A DNA stretch of 64,000 nucleotides. Source: Photobacterium profundum SS9. GTDB lineage: Bacteria > Pseudomonadota > Gammaproteobacteria > Enterobacterales > Vibrionaceae. Location: the NCBI RefSeq assembly GCF_000196255.1, contig NC_006371.1:2173944-2237943 (forward strand). The letters are read 5' to 3'. A program made the position numbers and the translations under genes. Each line of letters opens with the position of its first letter. Position 1 is the first letter of the stretch. Positions 45,398 through 54,985 of this stretch are shown here, in pieces. The notes below the pieces were generated by a model. It saw only the letters and a list, made by a program, of their open reading frames with translations, had not been told where the DNA came from and ran no database searches.

Positions 45398-46585
45398 ATG
45401 GCATCGCAGATCAAACAACCCAGTCATCTACAAGAGCATACAAAATGGCGCTTAACAAATAAACGCCTCATCCTTCCTATTGTCTTGCTTGCTCTACTCA
45501 CGGTGACGAATACCAGAGAGATCACTATTTCTGTTTTATCTGATGCTTTTTGGCAAGTCGCAACTTATGTTGCAGCTACTCTTGCTATCTACCATGCGAT
45601 TTCATCACGATTAAGTAATACCAATAAGCTGACTGGGCTACTCAATAAAAGTACTTATTTCCAGGTTTTATTTTCTGCCTCTATGGGGGCTTTACCTGGG
45701 TGCGGGGGGGCGATTGTTGTTATTACGCAATATGTGAAAGGTCGGCTCAGTTTTGGGTCTGTTGTCGCCGTACTCACTGCAACCATGGGAGATGCCGCTT
45801 TTTTATTACTTGCCGCACAACCCAAAACTGGTTTATTGGTTATCAGCGTGGGATTTGTCGTGGGCTTGCTTTCTGGTTGGACTGTCGATGCCATTCACGG
45901 CGAGCATTTCATGCGACCAGCCATTAAAGACGCACCCATCCCATCTTGTACTAATAAAAAGGAAGCACATCAACCCCCACTAAAGTTACAAGGTCACTTT
46001 TGGAAGTGGATGTTATTACCAGCCTCGGTTATTGCCATTATGGGGTCATTCCAAATTAACATTGATCATTTTTTTCATCTTGAAAAAGGTACGATCAACA
46101 TTATTGGTGCAGCTGCGGCCATTGTTTCTATTATTTTATGGGCGATAAGCCGAGACATTACAGATTATGAATCTGCGGTATCCGAAGATCCCAAAGAGCA
46201 AGCCAATACCCTTTTTCAACGAGTCGCCCAAGATACCAATTTTGTAACAAGCTGGGTAATTTGTGCTTTCTTATTATTTGAATTAACGATGTATTGGACC
46301 GGAATCAATTTAGCATCAGCATTTACAGAATGGTCTGCTTACATTCCCCTAATGGGTGTTGTTATTGGTTTACTGCCAGGTTGTGGTCCTCAAATATTAG
46401 TTACTAGCCTCTATATCAGTGGTGCAGTGCCACTGTCTGCACAGTTGGGCAATTCAATCAGCAATGACGGTGATGCTTTGTTTCCAGCGATTGTACTTGC
46501 ACCTAAAGCAGCCCTGATGGCAACGATATATTCATCGATCCCAGCAGTGATTGTTGCTTACGGCTATTACTACCTTTTCGAATAA
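45398..46585 (+). CDS. Putative manganese/heavy-metal exporter (ArsP_2 / DUF2899 family)
   Basis: A 395-residue polytopic inner-membrane protein with about ten segments in two halves, each with a Gly-Cys-Gly motif: ALPGCGGAIVV near residue 100 and GLLPGCGPQILV near 330. This matches the family annotated as putative manganese transporter or ten-TM heavy-metal exporter. A central loop (HFMRPAIKDAPIPS) separates the halves. ATG at 45398 is preferred over TTG at 45377 because CGGAG lies six bases before it. A Fur-like box upstream suggests iron-linked control. Metal specificity is not proven. Confidence 0.75.
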   Translation: MASQIKQPSHLQEHTKWRLTNKRLILPIVLLALLTVTNTREITISVLSDAFWQVATYVAATLAIYHAISSRLSNTNKLTGLLNKSTYFQVLFSASMGALPGCGGAIVVITQYVKGRLSFGSVVAVLTATMGDAAFLLLAAQPKTGLLVISVGFVVGLLSGWTVDAIHGEHFMRPAIKDAPIPSCTNKKEAHQPPLKLQGHFWKWMLLPASVIAIMGSFQINIDHFFHLEKGTINIIGAAAAIVSIILWAISRDITDYESAVSEDPKEQANTLFQRVAQDTNFVTSWVICAFLLFELTMYWTGINLASAFTEWSAYIPLMGVVIGLLPGCGPQILVTSLYISGAVPLSAQLGNSISNDGDALFPAIVLAPKAALMATIYSSIPAVIVAYGYYYLFE

Positions 46586-47087
46586 GAAATCACTAAATAT
46601 GAATCTTTCACGTATTTTGCACGGCAAGTTAATCAATTAGCCGTCAAGAAATACGTATATTCAGGCAATAAAATAGCAAAAATTAAGATATAAATACGAC
46701 AAACAAATATTAGCCGAGGTGTCAATAGGTGATTTCCCCCCTTCTTTGTTGGTTCTCTCTCGGTTATAGTTTCTTTCGTAGACAGGGAGCATACTTCACT
46801 GCTTTCGGTCTGCAGTATCCAACTTTGGATACATGCCAATAGAGTTTACTTTTATATATACCCTCATATTTTAGATATGAACTTTATTGGATACCTCTTC
46901 TACACGTCGTACAGGATTGTGCTCTTCGGAGTCAAGCTCTTGTCTTTGCCGGTCTTATGACCGGCTTTTTTTTACTTTTATTTACGATTTTGTTTAATAA
47001 ACACTCTGCTTCTGGTTGTAACATTTCTGCTATCTATTAGACTAACTCTCATTCTCAATTTAATCCTGATACTGCTAGGCTAAACCA
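46586..47087 (+). ncRNA. Gene-less transcript region ending in a strong terminator: candidate small RNA
   Basis: A 500-bp gap without a convincing gene. It contains a hairpin GTATCCAA/TTGGATAC (46815-46832) and, at 46948-46973, an intrinsic terminator (GCCGGTC/GACCGGC, then eight T) pointing rightward. The terminator is 360 bp beyond the exporter stop and oriented with it, so it ends either a long 3' UTR or a separate small RNA starting somewhere in 46740-46900. No known RNA family is recognised, and the 5' end is a guess. Confidence 0.35.
46948..46973 (+). terminator. Intrinsic terminator with no adjacent gene
   Basis: A perfect 7-bp stem GCCGGTC/GACCGGC with a four-base loop, followed by TTTTTTTT. 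The left flank has no A-run, so it acts rightward only. Confidence 0.88.
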
Positions 47088-47798
47088 GTGAAAGACAACA
47101 TTGACCCATCCTTGCTCCATATTTTTAATCAACTTCCTGGCTGCTGGGGGTGTAAAGATGAAGATTCTGTCTTTGTTTACGCTAATTCAGAATACGGGAA
47201 AATAATAGGTGTTGAGCATCATTTAGATTGTATTGGTCGCACTGATTATGACATGCCAAGCCCAACCATTGAATATGCTCCGTCATTTCAAGAACAGGAT
47301 TTGCAAGTAATGACATCTGGTCTGCGCATGCGAGTGCTTGATATACACCCTTATTCCGACGGAAGTTGGCGTGCACACTTATTCACAAAAACACCGTGGA
47401 AGAATGAAGAGAATAAAACGGTTGGTACTATTTTTTCAGGTGTAGAACTAACAGATACCGCGATTCTAGAAGTCGGACATTGGATTTGCCGAGCCGCAGG
47501 TATTAGTAAAAATGATCAGGCTTCATTTAGCTTAGATTTACATAATCAAAAAGTAGCCATTAATACTCGTGAATCTGAAGTGCTTTTTTTATTACTTTAC
47601 GGAAAAAAGCCTCAGTACCTTGCAAAGGTACTTAATGTCTCAGTAAAAACAGTAGAAAACTATGTGCTGCGGTTACGTGAAAAATTTAACGCCAACTCCA
47701 AAGCAGAATTAATCGATTTAGCATTAGATTTAGGTTTTGGATCGCATATTCCAGAAAGCATGTTAAAACGCCAACTATCTGTAATACTTAAAGAATAA
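47088..47798 (+). CDS. PAS-LuxR-type transcriptional regulator
   Basis: 236 residues. The N-terminal half resembles a PAS sensor domain (FNQLPGCWGCKDEDSVFVYANSEY, IGRTDYDMP, WRAHLFTKTPWKNEENKTVG). The C-terminal half has a LuxR-type helix-turn-helix (TRESEVLFLLLYGKKPQYLAKVLNVSVKTVENYVLRLREKF, read across the motif). It starts at GTG 47088. It has no adjacent enzyme or autoinducer synthase gene, so target and ligand are unknown. Similar PAS-LuxR proteins are common in Vibrionaceae as solo regulators. Confidence 0.82.
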   Translation: MKDNIDPSLLHIFNQLPGCWGCKDEDSVFVYANSEYGKIIGVEHHLDCIGRTDYDMPSPTIEYAPSFQEQDLQVMTSGLRMRVLDIHPYSDGSWRAHLFTKTPWKNEENKTVGTIFSGVELTDTAILEVGHWICRAAGISKNDQASFSLDLHNQKVAINTRESEVLFLLLYGKKPQYLAKVLNVSVKTVENYVLRLREKFNANSKAELIDLALDLGFGSHIPESMLKRQLSVILKE

Positions 47799-48001
47799 TA
47801 AAAAACACAGTTCTTTCATATAATCCATGAATCTAAGTTTACGGTAATGAGGCTATTCCTTTAAATAATCAATTTTCAGATCAAATTTAACTCAGCTTGA
47901 TAAAGCTAAAATACGCCCCATGAGCCAGCCATACAATATGGCAAAGAAATCTGAAGCAATACAATTAGTGCATCAGACTATTGATTATCATTGGGAATAA
48001 T

Positions 48002-48169
48002 ATGAAACAATTTACAATCACTTACGTAATACATCCACACTTTAATATACCGTTTAAGTTTAACATTTCAGCGAGTTCTGAAATTGATTCGATCAAAAAT
48101 GCGGAAGAGACATTAAGAACACGTCACCCTGAAGGGGTTAGTATCGTGACTTCAAATGAGCAGTATTGA
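48002..48169 (+). CDS. Small conserved-looking hypothetical protein
   Basis: A 55-residue protein (MKQFTITYVIHPHFNIPFKF) with alternating strand-like residues and a helical C-terminal half (SEIDSIKNAEETLRTRHP), a simple beta-beta-alpha pattern. The frame extends upstream, but ATG 48002 is the natural start; the GGGAA upstream is a modest ribosome-binding site. It is convergent with pdxH and shares the terminator at 48219. The family is not recognised. Confidence 0.5.
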   Translation: MKQFTITYVIHPHFNIPFKFNISASSEIDSIKNAEETLRTRHPEGVSIVTSNEQY

Positions 48170-48218
48170 GTTAACAATATTTTTGATAAGTATGAAACGC
48201 AGTATATTCAAATAAAAC

Positions 48219-48254
48219 AAATAGAAGCGTAGTTATTTCGCTACACTTCTATTT
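48219..48254. terminator. Bidirectional terminator between the small protein gene and pdxH
   Basis: Long stem AAATAGAAG-GTAG/CTAC-CTTCTATTT with one internal mismatch and an eight-base loop, in a convergent gap. The minus-strand side reads into T-rich sequence. Confidence 0.7.
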
Positions 48255-48262
48255 GATAACAT

Positions 48263-48898
48263 TTAAGGTGCTAGACGATCAATATTCCAATGTGATGATT
48301 CATGGGAATATATAAAACGATCGTGCAGACGGTTTTCTCCACCTTGCCAAAACTCAATCGAGTTAATTTTCACACGATACCCCCCCCAAAAAGTAGGTAC
48401 AGGTACTTTACCTTGGGCAAATTTTTGTTTCAGTTCTAAATATTTGCCTTCTAACGCTTGTCGTGCAGAAATACGATTACTTTGCTTACTTGCCCAAGCC
48501 GCTATTTGGCTTTCTTTAGGGCGAGAGGTAAAATATTTCATAACCTCTAACGACGACAGTTTTTCAACCTCGCCTGTAATATGAACTTGCCGTTCAATAG
48601 CATGCCATGGAAAATGCAGACTTATCTTTGAATTATGGCTTAAATGAAGTGCTTTACGACTACCCAAGTTGGTATAAAAAATAAAGCCATCACGATCAAA
48701 ATGTTTCAGTAAAACGATACGTTGAAAAGGTTGACCTGATTCATCGACAGTAGCAACAGTCATCGCCGTTGGATCAGCAATTTTGGCATCTATCGCCTGC
48801 TGCAACCACTTCTTAAATAAAGGTAGTGGTTCATCTGGTAAATCATTACGACGTAGCCCACCTCGCGTATACTCACGACGAATATCAGACAAATCCAT
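48263..48898 (-). CDS. pdxH: Pyridoxamine 5'-phosphate oxidase
   Basis: An FMN enzyme that oxidises pyridoxine/pyridoxamine 5'-phosphate to pyridoxal 5'-phosphate, the last step of vitamin B6 synthesis and salvage. At 211 residues it is the family's length. Motifs are [39 protein letters not shown] (FMN region, read in part), [17 protein letters not shown] near residue 170, and the end [26 protein letters not shown] precedes the ATG. Single gene. Confidence 0.96.
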   Translation of the reverse strand: MDLSDIRREYTRGGLRRNDLPDEPLPLFKKWLQQAIDAKIADPTAMTVATVDESGQPFQRIVLLKHFDRDGFIFYTNLGSRKALHLSHNSKISLHFPWHAIERQVHITGEVEKLSSLEVMKYFTSRPKESQIAAWASKQSNRISARQALEGKYLELKQKFAQGKVPVPTFWGGYRVKINSIEFWQGGENRLHDRFIYSHESSHWNIDRLAP

Positions 48899-49016
48899 TG
48901 TTATCTCCGTTTATGGCTCAAGCCTATATGCAATGATAGAAATTGTGCGCTTTGCTAATACGAAAAACAAGTACCAGCCTAACCTTAGCTTCTTTTCTTC
49001 AATAATTTATTATCGA

Positions 49017-49282
49017 TATACCCAAGCTACCTCAAGATGCAGGATTCAGAGTGATCTCAGCGTATTTAATTCAAGGAAAATGTGTGTAGGAATGGCATTC
49101 CCTTTCAAGCACATTTGACACAGAAGTAGATACGCTGAATCACTCCCGAAGGGCGAGTTTTGTTGGGCTCTATACAGTGTTACTTATTTTCAACGTAGAA
49201 CGACTAGGTCTATAAATAAGCGCCTTGCCTAGAGCACAACAAATTCTCGCTGAAACGAGCATCATGAGGTAACTTGGGTATA
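49017..49282 (+). repeat. Miniature inverted-repeat element, family A (copy 4)
   Basis: 266 bp from TATACCCAAGCTACCTCAAG to AACTTGGGTATA, same orientation as the copy at 6496. It lies between pdxH and dctB, close to the dctB promoter. Confidence 0.85.
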
Positions 49283-49375
49283 TATGCAATGATATGAGAT
49301 CGCTGCAAGCTACTTCTTGTTTTCAAGGCTAAAAATTTGTTAGCGTTTCATTCTAAACAAAAGCTAGGTGCTAAC

Positions 49376-51196
49376 GTGCAAAAGAAAAAATACCTCACTT
49401 TACTCATCATTATTGGGCTGCTGCTTAGTGGACTAATAGCCAATGTGACTTATCAGCAAGCAAAAACACACCTTTCCGATAAAATTATCAATGATGTAAA
49501 CCAACTTGGTGAAAAATTAGATGCCCAGCTATCGCGTTATAGTCAATTACCCGAGGTGTTATCTAACGACCCACGATTGTTAGCACCGCTTATTTCAGAT
49601 AAAACATCAGTTATTCCTATTTCGCAGCAATATCAAACAACTAGCCGTCTATTGCAAACATGGTCTAATAATATTAACGCAGATACCATTTACCTCATTA
49701 ACCAAGGTGGTAATACGATTGCGGCAAGTAACTGGCAAAGTGACAAAAGCTTTGTTGCTCAAAACTACGGCTACCGACCTTATTTCAAAGAGGCGGTAGC
49801 TGGAAATCTTGGCCAATATTTTGCGTTAGGCATCAGTTCGCAAAAACGCGGGTATTATTTTTCAGCCCCCGTTTATGAACAAGATAAAATTATTGGCGTA
49901 TTAGTGATCAAAGTCGATTTGTCTTTAATAGAAGATATTTGGCAATACGATCAAATTGAGTATGCTATTGCCGATCAGAAAGGCGTCATATTTTATAGCT
50001 CTGAAGAGAACTGGTTATATCGTTCACTGACTATTTTAGATGACCAACAGCGAAAACAAGTCGTTGCTTCGCGCCAGTATGGTGAAACAGAGCTCAATGC
50101 ACTCAGTGAATACCAAGATTTAACGACCTTTGATCGCCAGGAAATCAGCAGTATAAAAACACCTGAGAATGGAAAAAAGAACGCCTATCTTATTGCGCAT
50201 CACAGCATGGATAAAGCAGGTTGGAATATTTATGGATTTAGCCCAATCAGTACTGCCTATCTATATGTTATGCAAGCTATCGTCATCTTTACTGCTTTTT
50301 ATATGCTGCTATGTTTTGCCCTTATGTCTTGGTTACAAACCATACTGACTAAAAAAGAATTAGCACAACTCAATGATAAATTAGAACAGTTAGTCGTTGA
50401 ACGAACACATAACTTATTAGAAACCAACCAACAGCTACGCGATACCATTGAACAATACGAGCGTAGCCAAGCAGAATTAAGACAAACTCAAAATGAATTA
50501 GTACAAGCCGCAAAATTAGCCATGCTCGGCGAGCTTTCTGCCAGTATAAACCACGAAATCAATCAGCCATTAGCAGCAATGCGCACCTATGCGGAAAATA
50601 GCCGCAAGCTTTTGGTAAAAGAGCGCTATGATTCTGTCGCTAACAACATCGATGAGATAATTAAGCTCAATATAATGGTGTCTGAAATCATTGCACGACT
50701 TAAAATTTTTGCTCGTAAAACATCAATAGAAACCAATAGTTGTACTGTTGCTGCTAACTCAATTCGCTCATCGATCAGTTTATTACGCAATAAACTGATC
50801 AAAGGCGGGGTGATTTTACGCTTAGGCGAACTGCCAGATAACATACAAGTTCGCGCTGATGCCGTTCAATTAGAACAGGTGCTTATCAACCTGCTGCATA
50901 ATGCAATTCAGGCACTAGAACATACGTACTCACCTCAAATCGGCGTACAGTTAACTGACCAAGGTGACAGTGTTGAAATTCGTGTATGGGATAACGGCCC
51001 AGGGCTCAGTGAATCTCAGAAACAACGTATTTTCACCCCTTTCTTTACCACAAAAAAAGATGGATTAGGCTTGGGACTCACTATTTCGAAAAGGATCATC
51101 GATTCTTTTTCTGGCAGCCTGATCATTCAAGATCATAGTGAAGGTGGTGCAGAATTTATCATCAACCTGCCTTGCATTACTAAGGAAGTACAATGA
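49376..51196 (+). CDS. dctB: DctB-type sensor histidine kinase
   Basis: An inner-membrane sensor of C4-dicarboxylates. About 606 residues: a membrane segment near 8-28, a periplasmic double-PAS/Cache domain (about 30-300), a second membrane segment, a coiled coil (KLEQLVVERTHNLLETNQQL), the phospho-acceptor H box (GELSASINHEINQPLAAMRTYAENSRKLL, His in SINHEINQP) and the ATPase boxes (LLHNAIQA, WDNGPGL, GLGLGLTIS). GTG at 49376 follows TAGGTG at good spacing, so it is preferred over TTG at 49337. It overlaps dctD by four bases. No dicarboxylate transporter lies in the window. Confidence 0.88.
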   Translation: MQKKKYLTLLIIIGLLLSGLIANVTYQQAKTHLSDKIINDVNQLGEKLDAQLSRYSQLPEVLSNDPRLLAPLISDKTSVIPISQQYQTTSRLLQTWSNNINADTIYLINQGGNTIAASNWQSDKSFVAQNYGYRPYFKEAVAGNLGQYFALGISSQKRGYYFSAPVYEQDKIIGVLVIKVDLSLIEDIWQYDQIEYAIADQKGVIFYSSEENWLYRSLTILDDQQRKQVVASRQYGETELNALSEYQDLTTFDRQEISSIKTPENGKKNAYLIAHHSMDKAGWNIYGFSPISTAYLYVMQAIVIFTAFYMLLCFALMSWLQTILTKKELAQLNDKLEQLVVERTHNLLETNQQLRDTIEQYERSQAELRQTQNELVQAAKLAMLGELSASINHEINQPLAAMRTYAENSRKLLVKERYDSVANNIDEIIKLNIMVSEIIARLKIFARKTSIETNSCTVAANSIRSSISLLRNKLIKGGVILRLGELPDNIQVRADAVQLEQVLINLLHNAIQALEHTYSPQIGVQLTDQGDSVEIRVWDNGPGLSESQKQRIFTPFFTTKKDGLGLGLTISKRIIDSFSGSLIIQDHSEGGAEFIINLPCITKEVQ

Positions 51197-52545
51197 ACAA
51201 ACATGTTATTTTCATTGATGATGAGAAGCCAATTCGTGATGCACTAGGGCAAACATTAGAACTTGAAGATTACGACGTAAGCTTATTTTCAAGTGCAAAA
51301 CCAGCATTAGATACTATCGATAATCATTATACAGGCGTGATCATATCAGATATCAATATGCCTGGTATCGATGGGTTAACCTTCTTAAAGCGCGCCTTAG
51401 CCATAGATCCGGAACTATCTATCATTCTTTTAACCGGACATGGCGATATAACCATGGCCGTAGATGCCATGCGGATCGGCGCATATGATTTTCTAGAAAA
51501 ACCTTTTTCAACGGAAACATTACTCGACGTAGTGAAACGAGCGGGCGATAAGCGCGAGCTTATTTTAGAAAATAGAGAACTGCGCCGTGAATTAGAGGCG
51601 CAAAGTGGTCCTGGCCCCCGGATCCTAGGCAGTAACCCACAAATAAAACAGCTTCGCCGAATTCTAAGTCATATAAAAGATACCGCTGCCAATGTAATCA
51701 TTCAGGGTGAAAATGGAACGGGAAAAGAACTTGTAGCCCGCTTCCTACATGATCATAGTGCCCGACAAAATAAACCTTTTATCACAATCAACTGTAACGC
51801 TATACCGCAAACGATGATCGAAAGTGAATTATTTGGTTTTGAATCCAGCACATTTTCGAGTGGACAAAAAAAACGTTCAGGAAAGCTTGCGCATGCAAAT
51901 GGAGGTACACTTTTCTTAAATGAAATTGAATCGATGCCTGCGCCTCTTCAAGAAAAACTGTTACGCGTTTTGGAAAATAGAAATGTTGAACCTTCAGCCA
52001 TCAATCAAATGATGGATCTTGATATTCGCTTTGTTAGTGCAACTAAGAAAGACTTAAAAGTGATGAGTGAACGGGGTGAATTCAATCAAGATCTTTATTA
52101 TCGCCTAAATGTTGTGAGTGTGAACCTTCCCCCTTTACGCGACAGAAAAGATGACCTATTGATCTTATTTCAAAATTTCACACGTACGGCATCAACACGC
52201 TATGGTATTGAGCACCCAGTAATTAGCCCAGAACAACAAACTAAACTGCTCGAATATGACTGGCCGGGAAATGTGCGTGAATTACGAAACCTTGCTGAAC
52301 GCCTAGTTTTAATGGGAGACACGGTAAGCCTGAGCAATGAGGGGGAGATAAGTGATGAGCAATTTAATTTAACCCTGAGCGATCGCGTGAACCGGTTTGA
52401 ATTCACATTACTTTGCGATGCGTTAAAACGCCATAATGGGTGTTTGAAAGAGGCGCAAGAAGAACTCGGCCTAGCAAGAAAAACGCTATACGACAAAATG
52501 AAGAAACACGGTATTGATAAATACGATTTTAAAGTAACGCATTAA
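51193..52545 (+). CDS. dctD: DctD-like response regulator with degenerate sigma-54 activator motifs
   Basis: A 450-residue NtrC-family response regulator: receiver domain with phospho-acceptor Asp 53 (ISDINMPG), AAA+ domain and Fis-type helix-turn-helix (GCLKEAQEELGLARKTLYDK). Walker A is normal (GENGTGKE, about residues 172-179). Two hallmarks are changed. The GAFTGA loop that touches sigma-54 reads STFSSG (219-224). The Walker B aspartate is Asn 243 (TLFLNEIES, codon AAT at 51919). In known activators, such changes abolish sigma-54 activation or ATP hydrolysis. The protein may act as a plain DNA-binding regulator or be decaying. Confidence 0.88.
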   Translation: MNKHVIFIDDEKPIRDALGQTLELEDYDVSLFSSAKPALDTIDNHYTGVIISDINMPGIDGLTFLKRALAIDPELSIILLTGHGDITMAVDAMRIGAYDFLEKPFSTETLLDVVKRAGDKRELILENRELRRELEAQSGPGPRILGSNPQIKQLRRILSHIKDTAANVIIQGENGTGKELVARFLHDHSARQNKPFITINCNAIPQTMIESELFGFESSTFSSGQKKRSGKLAHANGGTLFLNEIESMPAPLQEKLLRVLENRNVEPSAINQMMDLDIRFVSATKKDLKVMSERGEFNQDLYYRLNVVSVNLPPLRDRKDDLLILFQNFTRTASTRYGIEHPVISPEQQTKLLEYDWPGNVRELRNLAERLVLMGDTVSLSNEGEISDEQFNLTLSDRVNRFEFTLLCDALKRHNGCLKEAQEELGLARKTLYDKMKKHGIDKYDFKVTH

Positions 52546-52980
52546 ATTATACTGGCGTTAGCCGTTACTTCACTCGCAATGGGTAATACTGTTCGCTCGG
52601 TAGTATTACCAATATCCTTAATGGTTCATTAAAGCCCTATACCCAAGTTACCTCAAGATGCTCGTTTCAGCCCAGAAACTTCAAACAACAACAGCTTATC
52701 AGTTCACTCTAGAATCCTAAAATAGCCCCATAATTTACATGTAACTGCCCCTTCTTACATTTTGTATTCGACTCATATATCGAAAATGACGTCATTAGAA
52801 AAAACAGTGTGAATGATTGGAAGTAGATTTGCTAAATTATATTTATCTATCTCGTACTACCTTCAATTCAATCAGTTAATCTCAATTTTAGCATGAGAAA
52901 AACGATTCAATACTAGGGCGTATTGGCGTTTCAAGATTCGGCCAGCTAAAAATAATCTTAATCACGATGGTTGAAATAGC
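52546..52980. other. Intergenic region with a solo family-A repeat end
   Basis: 435 bp. 52638-52671 matches only the left end of the family-A element (TATACCCAAGTTACCTCAAG and 14 more bases), after which homology stops. No terminator was identified for dctD. The remainder presumably carries the promoter of the LapD-like gene but shows no clear motif. Confidence 0.5.
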
Positions 52981-54975
52981 ATGACTTTATACAAACAACT
53001 TACTTTAGGTGCAATCGCTTGTAGCTTTACGGTGTGCTTAATTTTATTTATGGCTCTGTGTTTCTCAAATACTACAGTATTAAAGAACCGACAAGAAAAC
53101 TATATAGAACAAATACTATCGTCAAATATCACAGTATTAACATCAATAATAAACCGTGATATTCCCCAAAAAGAAAAAACACAACTCGTTGAATCAGTCT
53201 TAAATAGCCTCCTAGATCAACCTATGATCAGTAGCGCGAGTTTCCAAGTAAATTCAAATTCTTTTGATAAAAATTTAACGAATAACAAACAAAACAACAC
53301 GAGTGCTAGCGTGCCAGCGTGGTTCAAATTCACCTTTCCGATTAACTCATTAACGGTATCTAAGCAGCGAATAGACCCTTTTGTAACACTAACGATTGCC
53401 ACAAACTCGGCATATTCTTACCAGCAACTGTGGTCAAAGACATTACACAGTGGATTCATAGCATTCGTGCTTTTTTTCGTTAGCCTTTTCTTGACCATAC
53501 CTTTACTTACTTATAGTTTACGCGCATTAAAAAAAATCACGGCATATTCTGCTCGACTACAAAGCGGGAAACCTTACCAATCAATCTTATTACCACCGCA
53601 GCAAGATTTACGAACAATTGTCAAAATGATGAATCAGATGCACGCCCATCTAGAAGTTAACTTCAAAGAGCAAGCTCACGAAGCCGTCAAATTACGAGAG
53701 CGCGCATACCGTGACGAAGTTTCAGGGCTTGGAAATCGTACTTTTTTTATTAACGAATTAAATTCTTGGCTTAAAAAATCACATAACGGCGGGCTGGCAA
53801 TAATAAAGACGACCCTTATTGATGATAATTATCACAACTTTGGTTATGAATCTGGCGACAGCCTCGTTAAACAAATCGCATCTAAACTTAATGAATCCAT
53901 CATTTATTCAGACTTAATTCTTGCTCGTTTATCCATTGATGAATTTGCTATTTTAGTGCCTAACATTACCGTCGAAAAATTAAAATTAATGGGTGAAACA
54001 ATATTAAGTGTTGTCGAAAAGGTACAACTTGATTCATCTATTCAAGACGAGCAATCAACCCGTGTCGGATTGCTACTAAACGATATACCCACCACAGCAG
54101 GAACTTTGCTCACTCAGCTCGACAATGCATTATCAAAAGCAGCACAGGATCCTCAGCAGCCAGCGGTGTTAGTTAAAGGTTCTCAAACTGAAGCAGCACT
54201 GGGGAAACAGCAATGGAAATCTCTCTTGTTAGAATCCATTGCCAATAATTACTTTGTATTTCATTTTCAGCCCGTCATATTTAAAGAAGCAGATATTTAC
54301 CATTTTGAAGTGTTAACATCGATAAAAAAGGGAAAAGAAGAATTCAGCGCAGGACAGTTTTTGGGTGCACTTGAAGATCTTGGGATTGGAAGCTTATTTG
54401 ATCGACACGTTATACAAGACATAATTAAAAAATTAAATCACAACAGAAAGCTAGGTCCCCTCGCTGTAAACCTGACTTATAGCAGTATAAGTGATCCAAC
54501 CTTCATCAGATGGCTAGGCAGCTTGCTTCAAAATAACAAAGCACTTGCTGGGCGATTATATTTCGAAATACCAGAATCCAGTTTTATTAGACAACCCGAT
54601 GCGACCGGTTTATTGTGCTCAGCCATGCAGTTTAATGGGTTTGGGTTTGGCGTCGATAACTACGGACGTCATTTCAAATCACTAGATTACCTTAATGAAT
54701 TCCGCCCTAATTACGTCAAAATCGATTTTGCTTATACGCATCAATTAAATGATCAAACTAAGTCGGATTTGTTAGCCTCTATTTCACGAACAGCTCACCG
54801 ATTAAATATCAAAACAATTGCCACAAGGGTTGAGACAGAAACACAGCTAGAAAGGCTTTCCGAATTATTTGTTAACGGATTTCAAGGCTATATTATCGAA
54901 AAAAGAAATGAAGGATTGGTTGAAAAAGATATGATTGGTAGTTTATCAGCCCCTAATAGTATTAAGATGCTATAA
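52981..54975 (+). CDS. LapD-like membrane protein with degenerate GGDEF and EAL domains
   Basis: 664 residues. A membrane segment (about 10-30), a periplasmic domain (about 35-150), a second membrane segment (about 158-178), a HAMP-like stretch (LRALKKITAYSARLQSGKPY), a GGDEF-like domain (from YRDEVSGLGNRTFF) and an EAL-like domain (from FVFHFQPVIF). The GGDEF signature reads SIDEF and the EAL motif reads EVL, so neither enzyme activity is expected. This layout matches LapD, which binds c-di-GMP and passes the signal to a periplasmic protease (LapG). No lapG or adhesin gene is in the window, so the output is open. Confidence 0.78.
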   Translation: MTLYKQLTLGAIACSFTVCLILFMALCFSNTTVLKNRQENYIEQILSSNITVLTSIINRDIPQKEKTQLVESVLNSLLDQPMISSASFQVNSNSFDKNLTNNKQNNTSASVPAWFKFTFPINSLTVSKQRIDPFVTLTIATNSAYSYQQLWSKTLHSGFIAFVLFFVSLFLTIPLLTYSLRALKKITAYSARLQSGKPYQSILLPPQQDLRTIVKMMNQMHAHLEVNFKEQAHEAVKLRERAYRDEVSGLGNRTFFINELNSWLKKSHNGGLAIIKTTLIDDNYHNFGYESGDSLVKQIASKLNESIIYSDLILARLSIDEFAILVPNITVEKLKLMGETILSVVEKVQLDSSIQDEQSTRVGLLLNDIPTTAGTLLTQLDNALSKAAQDPQQPAVLVKGSQTEAALGKQQWKSLLLESIANNYFVFHFQPVIFKEADIYHFEVLTSIKKGKEEFSAGQFLGALEDLGIGSLFDRHVIQDIIKKLNHNRKLGPLAVNLTYSSISDPTFIRWLGSLLQNNKALAGRLYFEIPESSFIRQPDATGLLCSAMQFNGFGFGVDNYGRHFKSLDYLNEFRPNYVKIDFAYTHQLNDQTKSDLLASISRTAHRLNIKTIATRVETETQLERLSELFVNGFQGYIIEKRNEGLVEKDMIGSLSAPNSIKML

Positions 54976-54985
54976 GTAGACTTCA

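Noticed and set aside
47035..47065. Possible Fur box before the PAS-LuxR gene (CTCATTCTCAATT)
   Set aside because: Only one half of the 7-1-7 pattern fits.
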